A DNA stretch of 64,000 nucleotides from Topomyia yanbarensis (GCF_030247195.1 NC_080672.1:386277037-386341036); one strand, 5' to 3'. Positions 46,551-58,230 are shown, numbered from the stretch's first letter. Notes: generated by a model from the sequence alone, not told the origin. Numbers and translations: made by a program.

Positions 46551-48287
46551 ATAACTAGTTCTTGGAACAATTTGGCATTTACAGGGGCGGCGAAACACTT
46601 TACGCCCGAGTGGGTAGAAAGCATAGGGTGAGGGGTCCAATAGTTTCCCTTTTCGCAATGCGCACGCTTACATTACATTCACATTAAATCACGTTCGTTT
46701 ATGCAAATGGAATTGTGGTACATCGATGTTTTCAAATGTGTGTAGTGCGAGATACATGCGTTGCGCATCTAAATTTTTTGAAATGGTTCAAAATTTCGAG
46801 TGGGTAATTACTTACTCGGTTATATTCGAGTGGGTAGTACTACCCATACTACCCACGCTTTCCGCCGGCCCTGGACATTTATCCACCTACCAGTGCAGAG
46901 GTCAATTTTCTATATCCTTTCGAAAACTAGTAATTTCGAGATGATCTTTGTGAATACATTTGTTTCTCCAGTTGCACAAACAGTTGATCAGTGGAAAAGG
47001 GACGCCTGTGCATATTTTCATAAAGATTCATTTAAAAAAAAACATTTCATTTGACACTACAGCATTTCGGTGTACCTCAAATTACTAAAAATTTCAATAT
47101 TTTCAAATCGCTTGGAATTTGTAGATCGGACAAGATCGGAAGAGTTCAAACGTTTTTCGGATAGCTGGAATTTTTTATCATTCAAGTTTGGAATAAAATA
47201 TATAACAAACGTATATTTTAAAGTTGGTGCAATGCGCTGCAACACTAATATTTTCAGTCGGTTTTAGCCTAAAGTTATACAAATGGCTGTGTTCAACTAC
47301 ATTTGTAATAATATTGTCTTACTTAATACAGTCATCATCACTACAAAACGATATTGTTGGATATATAATTAAAATGATTAAAAACCCCCTTAAAATATCG
47401 CCAATTTTCATCCATGCAAAAAATCTGTAACAATTTTTGACATACTCCTAATTTTGCCACGTTATTCAGCAGGATTTTAGGTATGTAAAAAAATATAACG
47501 AAGGAGAAAATCAAAAAAAAAATATTTTGGTTATTGACCAGGAATTTGTTCCAGTTACTCCACTGTGCGACGCCGATGATTTTCACACGCCACAAATTGA
47601 CTCTTGATTCATAGAATTTTCAAGCAAGCCATTGGATGATGCCGAGTGCCCCAGAATAAGATTTTAATCCACCGTAACCTGAACTCTTTTTATACCACTG
47701 GTGAGTAAAACGGTTCGGGAATGTACAAATGATTCGATTTCAAATGAATTTTACTCAAAAATAAACAATAAACTACATTGTGACTAATATTTTGATGACC
47801 ATTTGTTGAATTTTCAGCTAGTTGTTATAGTGATATCTAAAGAAAGTTTTAAGCGCATCCTCAAATTTAGCAAATGATCTTAAATTTAGGATTTTGTGGA
47901 TGTGTAGATTGAAACCTTCAAAACAGTAAAATTCGTCTTACTATCACAATTACAATCAAATTCGAATATTTTACATTTTTTTTTTAATTTGGACTGAAAT
48001 TTTCAGAAAAAGAGGTATGGAACATACGTATTTACTAAAAATTACGTTCATTGAATCGTTGACTTAAACATTTTAACTTTTTTCGAGCATCCAGTTTTTC
48101 CAGTTTTTTTTTTCAAGAAAGGTCTGTTTTTTTTGAAAAAATGTTGGCAACGCTGCACGCAACCGTATAGTAAATTCGCTTGTAAAAGTGTTAGTTAATT
48201 TTGCTTGGTTGTCTCATGTCTCATTGGTGTTTGTACGAACTACTGTCATCACACACAGCGATGCTGTTTTGTCTGCAAATGACTTAA
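46551..48287. other. Non-coding spacer
   Basis: No gene. GAGTGGGTA and TACCCAT words recur near 46606-46850 around a TTCCGCCGGCCCTGG sequence, possibly an old element. The remainder is AT-rich. Confidence 0.3.
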
Positions 48288-48427
48288 GCGAAATTTACAC
48301 CAATCCGATCCGTTTCAGTGCCGTGCACGGACACCAATATTCTTTCATGCAATCCAAATGCGAATATTGGCGGCCGTGCACGGTACTGAACCGTCACTGA
48401 ATCGGATCGGAAAGGTGTAAATTTGGC
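48288..48427. mobile_element. 140-bp hairpin MITE, GCGAAATTTACACC ends
   Basis: GCGAAATTTACACCAATCCG pairs with CGGAAAGGTGTAAATTTGGC at the other end. Inner arms CCGTGCACGG and GAATATTGG continue the palindrome. Flanks CTTAA and TTTAA suggest a TTAA-like target. Confidence 0.7.
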
Positions 48428-48534
48428 TTTAATTTCAAACAAGCTGTGCTGATGTACACATTTAACCTGTACGCAAGTATATGTGTAAGTTACGCGGTGA
48501 GTTTTACTCATAGCACAGCAAATGGTCCATCCCA

Positions 48535-48760
48535 GTCAAAAAGGGCAAGTTTCTGGCTAGCGGGGGGCTATTTTCCAACTCGGATGCGCTAATTGCCCTA
48601 CAATTTGCCAGCAATTTGCTGGCAATTAGGGGCTATTTTCTAAGCAACATTTGGGCGATTTGCCGCCGTCATTTTTTGCCGCTCTACCCGCCCTTAAATC
48701 GCCCCTAAATCGCCCAGGGAACGCACCATTTAATCGCCCTTAATTGCCTGATATGAAAAT
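48535..48760. repeat. AATCGCCC/GGGCGATT repeat cluster with palindrome
   Basis: TTAAATCGCCC, TAAATCGCCC, TTTAATCGCCC and GGGGCTATTTTC recur within 220 bp. TTGCCAGCAATTTGCTGGCAA is a near-perfect palindrome at about 48606. Similar words reappear at 49130-49225 (AAATCGCATTCGC, TTAAATCGCCTG). Element ends were not resolved. Confidence 0.4.
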
Positions 48761-49277
48761 TAAAAATAATAATTATTTTCGGATTCACTATCTACTCACA
48801 TAAATTTATCGGTACACTAGGTAATCACCACCAGACTATAGGAAGAATCGATGGTGACATTCGTATAGCACACCAAAACTTACCACAATCTGACTTTCAT
48901 TTAGACTCGGAGATCTTATTCCACTATACTTACACACGATTCCACAATTTTTCACATTCGTTGGCTAAATTAAGTGCACTAAACAAACAAAATACAAGCG
49001 GGAACACGCCAATTGTTTAAAAAAAAAACAATTTTAAACTTAAGCCAAACATGAACCGCCATGTTTGAAAAACGCAAAAAAAAAAAACAACCAAGTCCAT
49101 TTCAGCCGCCAGAAAATTTGTCTAAGTATTGAAATTGCCTTTAAATCGCATTCGCAAATTGCATTTGTTCCTAGGGGAAATTAGCACAGGCGAGTTGAGT
49201 CAAACGTCAAACTTTTTAAATCGCCTGACCATGTTCGTCCGCATTTTTTTGACAGGGATATGGCAACGCTCTCTCAT

Positions 49278-49527
49278 GTCGTTTTCGATTGAGAGCCTAG
49301 ACACTAGCCCAGGTTAGTTGCTTCAAACAAACGTTTTTAATGGAACTGAGTTGGGTTCTCGCAAAACAACGGTGGTGTGAGCGAACCCGAAATATATTTC
49401 AGGTTGGAACCCAACTCGGTTTTCAGTTCAGCGGCGCATAACCTAGGTTCGAAACTGGCTTCAAACAAACAGTTTGACAGCAGTTAAGTTCGAAACTGAG
49501 CTAGTTTCTGCCTCAAGCAAAAACGAC
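49278..49527. mobile_element. 250-bp MITE, GTCGTTTTCG ends, copy A
   Basis: GTCGTTTTCGATTGAG and CTCAAGCAAAAACGAC are terminal inverted repeats. The interior has AACTGAGTTGGGTTCTCGCA and GAACCCGAAATATATTTCAG. A full-length inverted relative lies at 54424-54672. Confidence 0.75.
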
Positions 49528-49560
49528 ATCAGTTATCGATGCAGTGAACATAATCAAAGA

Positions 49561-49760
49561 TGTCAAATGGTCCTAAGTGCTAATGTGAGCCTCTCTTTGT
49601 TTACTTTCTCTTTTGATTATTACGGCGTCATCTTAAAACCTTTCAATATTCTTTCACGATATATCGAAAAACTCTGATTTCGACTAGCTTATTCTGCTAA
49701 GAGTTGAGTAACAAATGTAAACAAAGAGAAACTGTCATTTGCACTTAGGACCATTTGACA
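49561..49760. mobile_element. 200-bp MITE, TGTCAAATGGTCCTAAGTGC ends
   Basis: TGTCAAATGGTCCTAAGTGC is mirrored by GCACTTAGGACCATTTGACA, a perfect 20-bp inverted repeat. CTCTTTGTTTAC/GTAAACAAAGAG continues the arms further in. It lies 33 bp after the previous MITE. Confidence 0.8.
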
Positions 49761-50639
49761 TGTTTGGCTAGATATGGTTTGCGCTTGAATTAATTTTCGA
49801 TGGACGTTCAACAGGATGCTGGAGTGCACTAGAATGATATTTCCGAAGAGAAGTGTACACTAGACCTCTCCACATTTTGAAAAAGTTTTGAAATATACAT
49901 GGGTCAGCTCAGGTTTTTGTTCTAGGTGTGAATTTAAGAACTTTTGCCAAAAATGGCTTAATTTGGACATGATTTAGAGGTGTCTCCAATCAAAATCGTG
50001 TTTTTGCTATGTTTCCATAGGAAAATCATTTAAACTCTGATTTAATAGGCCCTACATGCCCACATATCATCAAAAGTTGTTCCTTAGACATATCTTAACA
50101 TGTTTTAATATGTGAACATACCTCTAATCGCAATAGAGTATTTGTTACCTGGATTTTTATACAGAAAAGAATATAAAAACCAAGAAAAAATAATACCATT
50201 TTCTTTTGTACACTGTACACGACTCAAATGATCAAATCCATATCAACTTTTGAATAGGCCTAATAAGATAAAACTTTTGTTTTGTTGATTTCTCTTTATT
50301 TGTTATAATTTCAACTCAGAAAACATTTGAAATTGATTCTACCAAGGGTAAAGATGTTGACTCGTGTGTATTTTTCATGAAATTCAACTCGGCAGCGGAA
50401 TAATGAGCAAAATAAGTTTGTTTACAAAAATCTCATTAGCCCTTTTGAAAAATTAATATCGAAATGACACTTCTGCTCGAAAGAACAAAGCCATTTCATC
50501 ATCAGCACAACCATTTTAAAGGGGCTCTCAATGTTACTAGTCTGCAGAGAGCTGCTACTGCTGCGAAATACAAAAATGATGAACATAAATCCTATCTAGA
50601 ACCCACGAAACACTGGTACATTTAGGTAGAATGAAGCGA
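49761..50639. other. Non-coding spacer
   Basis: Nothing recognisable was seen in this AT-rich stretch. Confidence 0.3.
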
Positions 50640-50647
50640 GCTATGCC

Positions 50648-50946
50648 AAAGGATGCCATTATGCCAGATTTATCTGGCACAGCCAGAGATTTTTGCTGCT
50701 TTCAGACAAACAGACAAATTTCTCATACTGCCAGGTTTTTTAAGTTTTAGAAGCTGCTACATAAATATTTTGGAAATTTGGGTTATAATGTCTAAAAAAT
50801 TTAATAAAATCGATTTATGTACATTCTATGAAAACTAAAATGTATGCCAAATTTCGATGACTGTGAGGTCGCTGTCAAGTGCCAGATTTTGCCAGACATT
50901 TTTAGTTGAATTGCCAGATTTTCTTTGTAAAATAGTGGCAACCCTG
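50648..50946. mobile_element. hAT-like MITE, 299 bp, 8-bp duplication
   Basis: AAAGGATGCC and GGCAACCCTG are imperfect inverted ends related to the CAGGGATGCC element at 28153. GCTATGCC (50640-50647) and GCTATGAC (50947-50954) form an 8-bp duplication with one mismatch. The interior repeats GCCAGATTT several times, for example GCCAGATTTATCTGGC. Confidence 0.65.
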
Positions 50947-50954
50947 GCTATGAC

Positions 50955-52140
50955 ATCGGCGTAATTGAAATAAGTTCCAAGAGTATGTGTGAATATTTTT
51001 AAAGCCCGAGTGGCGTGCACATACGAATGCACATGTACACGGGTGAAGGCGCCCTTTGCATGTGTATTAGTGCAGGTTTATTTTAAAACCAACACTCTGA
51101 TAACTTCAAATTCATCAATAGAAGTTCAATAGTGGGTTTGTGCAGTTAACTAGGGTGTAATCGTAGCATAATGCTTTTTAACCCTGACCAATAACGCTTT
51201 ATACGCATTATACCAGTTATAATGCATATTTCACACCAGAATCATGCTTCCTTGCATGTAAATCACACGTGTCGCGTTTTGGGTATATTGTCTTTGCGAA
51301 ACTATCCCCTAATACAATATAAAACTTCTATGTGAAACTTTCCATTACCAATCTTCGTACCAGTCGGTTCTCATGCTAAAGAGAAACACGTCTGTCGTCA
51401 ACGTGAGACATGTTAGTAGACTTGAGCGATTCGTAGTAACTCTGCCTGAGCTTGATTCCTGCCAGCAGAAAACAAAAGATTAGTGTGCTAGATTTTAAAC
51501 CTATTTCTAATGACCCTGCCACTTCTAGTTTTCCGATCTGTATATTACACATCCTTGCTGTCACTTGAGTACTATGGCTCTAAAATTTTTATAACTTTCC
51601 CTCTACATGGTAATCCCTAGATAATTAAATGTCGTTATAAAGTAAAAAAAAATGTAATTATATATTTGCCAAATATATTCGATTTTAGTCTTTCTATGGT
51701 AAGACAAGACAAGACATGTGTCGTAATACTATTTGAAGCTAGGCGTCGGAAGTTAACTCACGTCAGGTCATATCTTCGATTTTGACTGTTACTTAGTAAG
51801 CCAGATTTACAAATATTTATGTATTTTATAGACTTTTGATAGTCTTTTACAGACATGCTTACTTTCTTACTTCTTGCACTAATTGTTATTAATTTCCTCT
51901 CCGATGGTGCTAACAGTTGACTGTGTTAGGGGGTGTTAGATGCTATTTTTGCAATTGTCATTATGACCTGCACAGCTGTCACATATTTGGCTACTGTCTG
52001 TTCAGGTATTCGCATTGAAATCTCTACTCTGGATTAGCTTGCTGTAGATTAGCGGGCAATCGACTGAGATGCTTTCTCCACTGTGTGTTCCGCGCAAGCT
52101 CCTGTGCTGTCTGATTACAGGACATGGCCTGATTTGTGCA
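50955..52140. other. Non-coding spacer
   Basis: Nothing recognisable was seen. The minus frame at 51376-51564 is unsupported. Confidence 0.3.
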
Positions 52141-52149
52141 ATATTAGTT

Positions 52150-52600
52150 TCGCCAATTTAGAGTTCTACAGTCAAAAAGGAGGTAATAGGTAAAGGTATC
52201 TGGTGTAACGGAATCTTCTTCTCTGTATTGCGACATTTTGCAATTAGTTTAGAAGCCGTACGCGGTGTAAGGTCATATAGTCTCACCCCTATATTGTTAT
52301 TTTCCATATACACGGGAATCTTAAATCCAACACTATCACTTTCAGTCACGTGCTTTAGGTCGTTCTACTAAACGAATCTTTCTGCTTTGCCTAATGGATT
52401 GATATCAGCATTGCATTACGCATGTGATGATACTGAATATAGACGTCTTACATAAGCCTTAGTACCACTTTCGCCTTCAGACAATATTTCAATTCACGAA
52501 ATTTCCTTCGTTCACACTAGATAAAGGGACTGATAGTTATCGTTCATTTTACACGATTGTAGGTCAGACTCTAACAGAAGTAGAAAATAGACTGAACTCC
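52150..52600 (-). pseudogene. LINE ORF1 fragment, third family copy, 5' end only
   Basis: The minus strand encodes HVTESDSVGFKIPVYMENNN, then GVRLYDLTPRTASKLIAKC. This matches VVESDNVGIKIPVYIENDYI and RLYDVSPRAPPEPIAKC in the 39152 copy. The upstream TATTTTCTACTTCTGTTAGA matches its 5' UTR. The fragment ends at TSFLTVEL, before the zinc knuckle, so only the 5' part was kept, which is unusual for LINE debris. Confidence 0.65.
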
Positions 52601-52701
52601 AGGTCTTGTTGAATTTATTTTAGCAATCACAAATTGAACTCTGTTAAAAAAAATAATTTCATTATATAAGCCACTCCTGGATGAATTCAACTCTATTATA
52701 C

Positions 52702-52836
52702 CACAGAGAACAGACATATAAGCTAGAACAAACTTTCCCGAAAAACCTGTGTAAACATCTATTTCGTATTTTCATTTAAATATTTACACAGGTTTTTCGG
52801 GAAAGTTTGTTCTAGCTTATATGTTTGTTATCTGTG
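52702..52836. mobile_element. 135-bp hairpin MITE, CACAGAGAACAGAC family
   Basis: CACAGAGAACAGACATATAA and its imperfect complement at the end (TTATATGTTTGTTATCTGTG) bracket long arms through AGCTAGAACAAACTTTCCCG. The central loop is about 25-30 bp. It is the compact form of the element at 14987-15271. Confidence 0.75.
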
Positions 52837-53716
52837 ATACTAATTATCTTCTAGGAGAGAGATACGAAGAGAAATGCAGAAAATAAGGCAACCTTCAATT
52901 CCATTGTTAAAATCTTGCAGTGCTGCCAAAAATAGGTAGATTGGCTCAGCTGGCTCGCTCTGTGCATATCTCTCCCCGGAGGATAACTTGTTTATACCAG
53001 CCCCCTGGCAACCCTATACCATCATATGGAGTTTGACAGCGATCGACATATATGGGGCGTTATAGCTATAAAGCCCCAAACAAAGAATTATGTTCGGCAC
53101 TATGCTCGATATTCAAGCATTCCACACGACGTTTTGCATCTTGTGGGATGATTTAATATCATATCATTCAGAAAATCGATATTTTGTAACTAAATACAGC
53201 TTCTAATCATTTGGTTCAAAATCAATGTTTTGCCTTTCATGGCAGTGATGCTGGCTGTACAGAGACGTCGTCCTTGACAGGGGGCTGGTTTATACGGCTG
53301 CATCAAACAAACGATTACAAAACTGAGCTTTGTGTTTACTTCAATCAATGGTGGTAAATCAGAATTATAAACACTCATAGTAATAGACTCGCGGATGAAA
53401 AAAAACCGCAAAACTGGCAACTGAAAAAACAAGCATGTTAAATTGGCATCACCCAAAAATGTACAAGCTCGAACGTGCTCGACTATATTCGATCATCTGT
53501 GTTTATCAAAATAATTTTTCAAGATATTCAATATATGAATCAAAAGAGAAGTTATACGTTTGATACTCTGATACAAGACTTTGATACAAGAAATAAAGGA
53601 ATGCAAAAAAAATATCAAATTTCTTCAAAAACTCAAAGTAGATGAAAATGAGCATAAGTAAAATGCTGTTTATGCGGTTAGGCAGAACACAATAAATATC
53701 TTTCTAAAGAACATTA
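52837..53716. other. Non-coding spacer
   Basis: Nothing recognisable was seen. The minus frame at 53190-53456 has no domain. Confidence 0.3.
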
Positions 53717-53874
53717 GGCTGAGCACGCTGACAAATTCGACATAAATTGACTTTTACTGTGAGCCGTATTTACAAACATTGCTTCACAGCGTAATGGCAA
53801 TGTTGGTATACACGGCTCACAGCAAACTTCATTTTATGTCGACTTATCAGTCCACTTCGTCAGCCTGCACAGCC
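53717..53874. mobile_element. 158-bp hairpin MITE, GGCTGAGCACGCTGAC ends
   Basis: GGCTGAGCACGCTGAC and GTCAGCCTGCACAGCC are imperfect inverted ends, with TTA left and TAG right. Inner arms TCGACATAAATTGA, CTGTGAGCCGT and AACATTGC are mirrored. Confidence 0.65.
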
Positions 53875-54423
53875 TAGTTGTAAAACACTCATACGGACAT
53901 GAAAAGTAAAGCCTCATGTGAATAACAAAATGCATTTTGAAATAAAATCGCAATACTTGTTCTGCTTGTTTGCATTGTATGACGTCATGCTCGTTTGACT
54001 CCCCATTTTGACAGATTGTCTGACAAAAGTAACTTCGCCGGTCTATTACTATGAGTGTCTATAATAAGAACTCGATATTGAATTCAGATACGAACACAAC
54101 ACGATTTTATTTTTATGTTGGTACCTTAACCCTTTCATGCCCAACTTTTTCTCTAGCGCGTATAGGATTTCAACATTATTTTTGCTTAAGGACTACTTCC
54201 CTTGCAGTGCTTGAAGCTGTTCAATTTTTACCTTCCGATGCTCAATGAAATTTTCCTGTAATATTTGAAATAGTCTAAATGCATGGAAAAGATAGTCGAA
54301 GACAGTCTCAATTCATAGGTCTTATCAATTTTCAATAATATTGCCAGATATCAAAAATATATTAAAATTTCGCTAACTAATAATAACCCTGGCACTGCTC
54401 CTGCGGAAGCCTATGAAACTAAT

Positions 54424-54672
54424 GTCGTTTTCGCTTGAGGCAGAAACTAACTCAGTTTCGGAACTATATGCTGTCAAACCGTTTGTTTGAAGCTAGTTTC
54501 GAACCTAGGTTATGCTCCACTGAACTGAAAACCGAGTTGGGTTCCAACCTGAAATATATTTCGGGTTCGCTCACACTACCGCTGTTTTGCGAGAACCCAA
54601 CTCAGTTCCATTAAAACGTTTGTTTGAAGCAACTAACCTGGGTTAGTGTCTAGGTTCTCAATCGAAAACGAC
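54424..54672. mobile_element. 249-bp MITE, GTCGTTTTCG ends, copy B (inverted)
   Basis: This is a reverse-complement relative of the element at 49278-49527 over its whole length, for example AACCGAGTTGGGTTCCAACC and GAAATATATTTCGGGTTCGC. The ends are GTCGTTTTCGCTTGAG and CTCAATCGAAAACGAC. Confidence 0.75.
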
Positions 54673-55040
54673 ATAATAGCAATAATGTTAGTTCTGTGAA
54701 TAATACTTCTAATTATACGCGTTCAAATGAAAGGTGATAGTCTCAGTTACTAGCCTTACTTATTTTGGTGAGCAAATCTTGCCTAAAACAATGCTGTTTA
54801 AAAACGTTGTTGTTTATAAACAACATGGGCATGAAGGGGTTAATATTTGAAATGATCGATCGATTCTGCTCCTCTGAATTTTATTTGTATAAGATTAAAC
54901 CTTAGTATCAATTTAGGTATTTCTTCTACTTATTATTAGAAATTGTACGACTTACACCGTTTTGGATTCACATTCCACAAGCAACCAATTTTTCTTGTCA
55001 GCCACTGTAATAGCAAACATGGAAAAACTGCAAAAAAACC

Positions 55041-55306
55041 TTAGGGACCATTCATAAATTACGTAACGCAAAAATTGCCCAAAATTGACCCCCCCCTCCC
55101 CCTATGTAACAAATTGTCACAAATTTTTCCATCCCCCCCTCCCCTGTTACGTAACAAATTCCAAGAAAAATTTTTTTTTTCTTCGATGAAAACATGTTAC
55201 GTAACGATCTAGTTAACACCCCCTCCCCCCTATGTCACAACTTGTCACAACTTGTCGTACCCCCTCCCCCCCTAAAAGCGTTACGTAATTTATGAATGGT
55301 CCCTTA
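55041..55306 (+). mobile_element. Harbinger-like MITE, GTAACG-rich, copy B, TTA duplication
   Basis: The ends GGGACCATTCATAAATTACG and CGTAATTTATGAATGGTCCC are near-perfect inverted repeats. TTA flanks both sides (55041-55043 and 55304-55306). The interior poly-C and TGTTACGTAAC blocks match copy A at 33880. Confidence 0.8.
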
Positions 55307-56043
55307 GCCAGGATTAGCCAACAGCCCTCTTGATACCAGCTTCGAATTCTTCAAAAGTTCAATAGAACTCTGTCGCTTCTCGAAAGAAATTGCCATACTT
55401 TTAAGATTTTTAACCCATTCCAGTGTGTAGCATGTAAGTTTCGTGAAAAAGTAGTAGATCCATTCGCAACTAATATAAGCCTAAACAAGCTTGAAGTAAC
55501 TACCAAGTGATCATACAAACATAATACAAACTGATTGCCATATTTGTAGGAGAAAAAAAACTATAGTAAAAAGTAAAACAGAATGAAAAACTAATTCGTT
55601 CGAGGCATAGGTTCTCTGATAATAGAAGTGCATTTGTTATCTTTTTCTGTAACCTACTGAACATGATCGTAGTTAACTCGCAAATGAATCTCCGTTACAG
55701 AGAATTTTGATTCGAATTCAAATCTGACACACTCGAACGAATCGACGACAATATATCTCACAATATCCTCATGCTAAGCGCTATTTATAACACTAGCTAA
55801 TAAGCTTTGGTAGGACAAGAAAGACGAAATATGTACATAGACGCAAGAACATAGATCAGTGATATATACTTTACAGCGAGAAACACAGAGCGCCATGATG
55901 ACGGAATAATTCCAAAGCTAGTTGCTTGGCTAGTTTGGCTTCTTCATTTCTATAGACAGCTTCGAAAATCCTGTTCCCAAGTAGCAATAAGTCTATTTGC
56001 CCTTTGGGGATAAAAGTTGATTTGAATTTCTGTAGGAGACCCA
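55307..56043. other. Upstream flank of the proline-rich gene
   Basis: No gene or transposon end was recognised. It probably holds cis-regulatory DNA for the gene at 56113, but no specific site can be defended. Confidence 0.35.
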
Positions 56044-56100
56044 CTTATATTTAAGGTTCTAAAGAAGTTCTTATCACATTACACCAATGTCGGTCATCGG
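56044..56100 (+). promoter_or_regulatory. Putative core promoter and 5' UTR of the proline-rich gene
   Basis: A TATA-like TATATTTAAG at about 56046-56055 lies roughly 60 bp before the ATG. TTATCACATTAC, about 25 bp further on, is a possible initiation region. If transcription begins there, an upstream ATG at 56087 would open a short frame out of phase with the main start. Function is inferred from position. Confidence 0.4.
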
Positions 56101-56112
56101 CAAATCATCACA

Positions 56113-57110
56113 ATGGTAAGAAAAATATTTTTTTGCGCTTAAATAGGATTTTAGCAAATGTTTCTTTCTTTCAGAAATCTCTTGGAGTACTTTTCACTCT
56201 AGCGGTTGTCGCCGTTTCGGAAGGAGCGCTGCTTCATCTGTTGTCCGCTGGATTGGCTTTAAAGACGCACGTTCTCACTGCGAAAAGCCTGAAACCAGCC
56301 GTACCAGTTAAACTGAAACTGTACGCTCCATCTCACCCGTACCCACCTGCGATCAAACCACCTAGTCACTATGGAGTTCCTATTATCATTCCACCGCTGC
56401 CTCCAATAACTACTACAATACCACCGCCTACTACAACACAACCACCACCACCTCCACCTACTACTACGCATCCTCCACCACCACCGCCTACTACTACACA
56501 ACCTCCACCGCCACCACCACCACCGACAACAACAACTACTCCTGCACCTCCGCCGGAAACAACCCTTCCACCGTACATTCCTCATGAAATCTACGGCATT
56601 CCAGTAACACTACCAGCAATCGAACCTCCGACCGAGGAACCACCACACAATCCGGAGGACTGTCCGCTCACCGTTCTACAGGAGAACTTGTACAATCTGG
56701 AAAATACCTTCGGTGAAAACCCAACCAGCCAAGTCGTAGTGTACCCAGCCATTCCAGCCAATCCGTCATCTCCCGTACAGGAAACCTATTGGCAAACCGT
56801 AATCAATCCGGCTTCACCGGCGGTGGAGGATCCCAATCCGTCGATAGTCGGACAGAGCTGGGAAGAACCGGCACCCAATCCACCGATAGTCGGCCAGAGC
56901 TGGGAAGATCCGGCTCCCAATCCGCCGATAGTCGGACAGAGCTGGCAAGAACCGGTCCAACCGGAACAAGCAGCTCCGTACCCTCCGAGCTTGAGCGTTC
57001 CCGCTGTGGAAGATCCCACGCTAATCGGTGATTTCAATCACATTGGAGAAGCCTGGTCTCCTCCAAATGTACCGGTTGTACCCGCACTACAGTATGGGGC
57101 ACCTTATTGA
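56113..57110 (+). CDS. Secreted proline-rich repeat protein
   Basis: The coding sequence is join(56113..56115, 56175..57110), 312 aa. Exon 1 contributes only the ATG, followed directly by GTAAG. The 59-bp intron ends TTTCTTTCAG and the protein begins MKSLGVLFTLAVVAVSEG, a clear signal peptide cleaved near residue 18-19. Splitting the signal peptide by an early intron is common in insect cuticle and other secreted-protein genes. Residues 42-77 are basic and Pro-rich. Residues 78-131 are a low-complexity run of poly-Pro blocks alternating with TTT(Q/H), a likely O-glycosylated mucin-like stalk. Residues 213-265 carry three imperfect 14-residue repeats with core IVGQSWE-[ED]-P-A-P-N-P (IVGQSW at 225, 239, 253). 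There is one cysteine (164) and the C-terminus is QYGAPY. I do not recognise the family; an extracellular matrix, cuticle or peritrophic/chorion role is inference. A partial duplicate lies 1894 bp downstream. Confidence 0.8.
56116..56174 (+). other. Intron of the proline-rich protein gene
   Basis: This 59-bp intron lies directly after the initiator ATG, with donor GTAAG and acceptor TTTCTTTCAG. Without it the frame from the ATG stops at once (ATG GTA AGA AAA ATA TTT TTT TGC GCT TAA). Confidence 0.8.
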
Positions 57111-57689
57111 TAACGCGCTGATAGTGAGTTAGATAGTGAGGAACAAGGAAAAATAAAAATAATGAAAATTAATGACAGTTGATCCTATAGTCTGTTGTCT
57201 GTTTTTTTTATTGATTAGTTTATGCTATATTATTATTTGTACACGATAGATGGCGATGGCCCAGATGCTTAGGTGTCTTCAACAATGTTTCATGAAACTT
57301 AATTGCGCATCTAAAACGGATGGCACATTCACTTTTCTTAAAGGGATACTTCCATATTAAAAATCGGCTGTATATTACAGTGTTTATTTGGTCTTCTGCT
57401 CTCTTGCAAAACAGTTATTTTGGAGTAACTTTGATGAAGATACCATTTATCGATATATTTAATCTGCGCGAAATCAAAGATTCAGGTTTTCTAAATGCGA
57501 TGGTTTTCCACCACTTAGAAAGTATCAAACTCCAACAGACTACATAACTAATCAGAACACACGAATCTATCGACTTGAAGATAGAAGCCCCATTTAATCC
57601 TCCTAGTGACTGGAATGAAACGTTTCTGATACTTAACGATGTTTGCTCAGTCAATAGTTTGCAGAACTCATGGAATAAAATGAATAAAT
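57111..57689 (+). other. 3' flank of the proline-rich gene, unique part of the duplicated segment
   Basis: This contains the poly(A) signal and about 500 bp of unremarkable DNA, repeated almost exactly at 59005-59583. The small open frames in it (both strands) are conserved between copies only because the duplication is recent. Confidence 0.6.
57152..57157 (+). promoter_or_regulatory. Poly(A) signal of the proline-rich gene
   Basis: AATAAA lies 42 bp past the stop codon, within GGAAAAATAAAAATAATG. The same signal is present in the duplicated copy 1894 bp downstream. Confidence 0.6.
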
Positions 57690-58230
57690 TATAGAAAATC
57701 AATTAAATGCTTGAAATTACAAAATTACAAGGAAAAAAAAATGCAAAATCGTATAAATATTTAAAGAATTAAATGAACATCGTGAAATAAATGAAACAAA
57801 AGAATCGTGTACAATAATAATACACAAATCGAATAAAGAGAATAAAAAGTACAAAATGAAGTAAATGATGGAAATCAATAAAATGAACAAAAAATAAATG
57901 ATCCGAAGAAAATGGAAAAAATTATAAAATAAAATAAAACTTAATCCATAAAAATGAAATGAAAACAGTGACTAGTATTAAGTTGATGGATAAAATGAAT
58001 AACATGCATACAAGGAATAAACTGAACAGAATGAATCTAAAGAATAAAATTAATAAAATCAATAAAATGAACTAAACGAATAAAATGAAAAGAAGAAGGC
58101 GAATCAAATATTTCAAATAAATGAAATTAAAAATATATAAAATTAGCAAACTAAGCAAAGTGCAAAAAGTGAACAAAAAAGCAAAAAATGAATTTTTCAA
58201 CAAGATTTAAACAATGAGCAAAATAACGTA
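57690..58230 (+). repeat. A-rich degenerate ATAAAATGAA tract, copy 1
   Basis: Dense recurrences of AATAAAATGAA, ATAAATGAA and AAAATGAAC on one strand give a purine-rich, strongly strand-asymmetric tract of about 540 bp. No frame stays open. It looks like a decayed short-period satellite of about 10-12 bp. A second copy lies at about 59584-60124 inside the duplicate. Confidence 0.6.

Noticed and set aside
56259..57037. Long minus-strand frames rich in Trp/Gly and Arg
   Set aside because: They are shadows of the Pro/Thr repeat coding sequence of the plus-strand gene.
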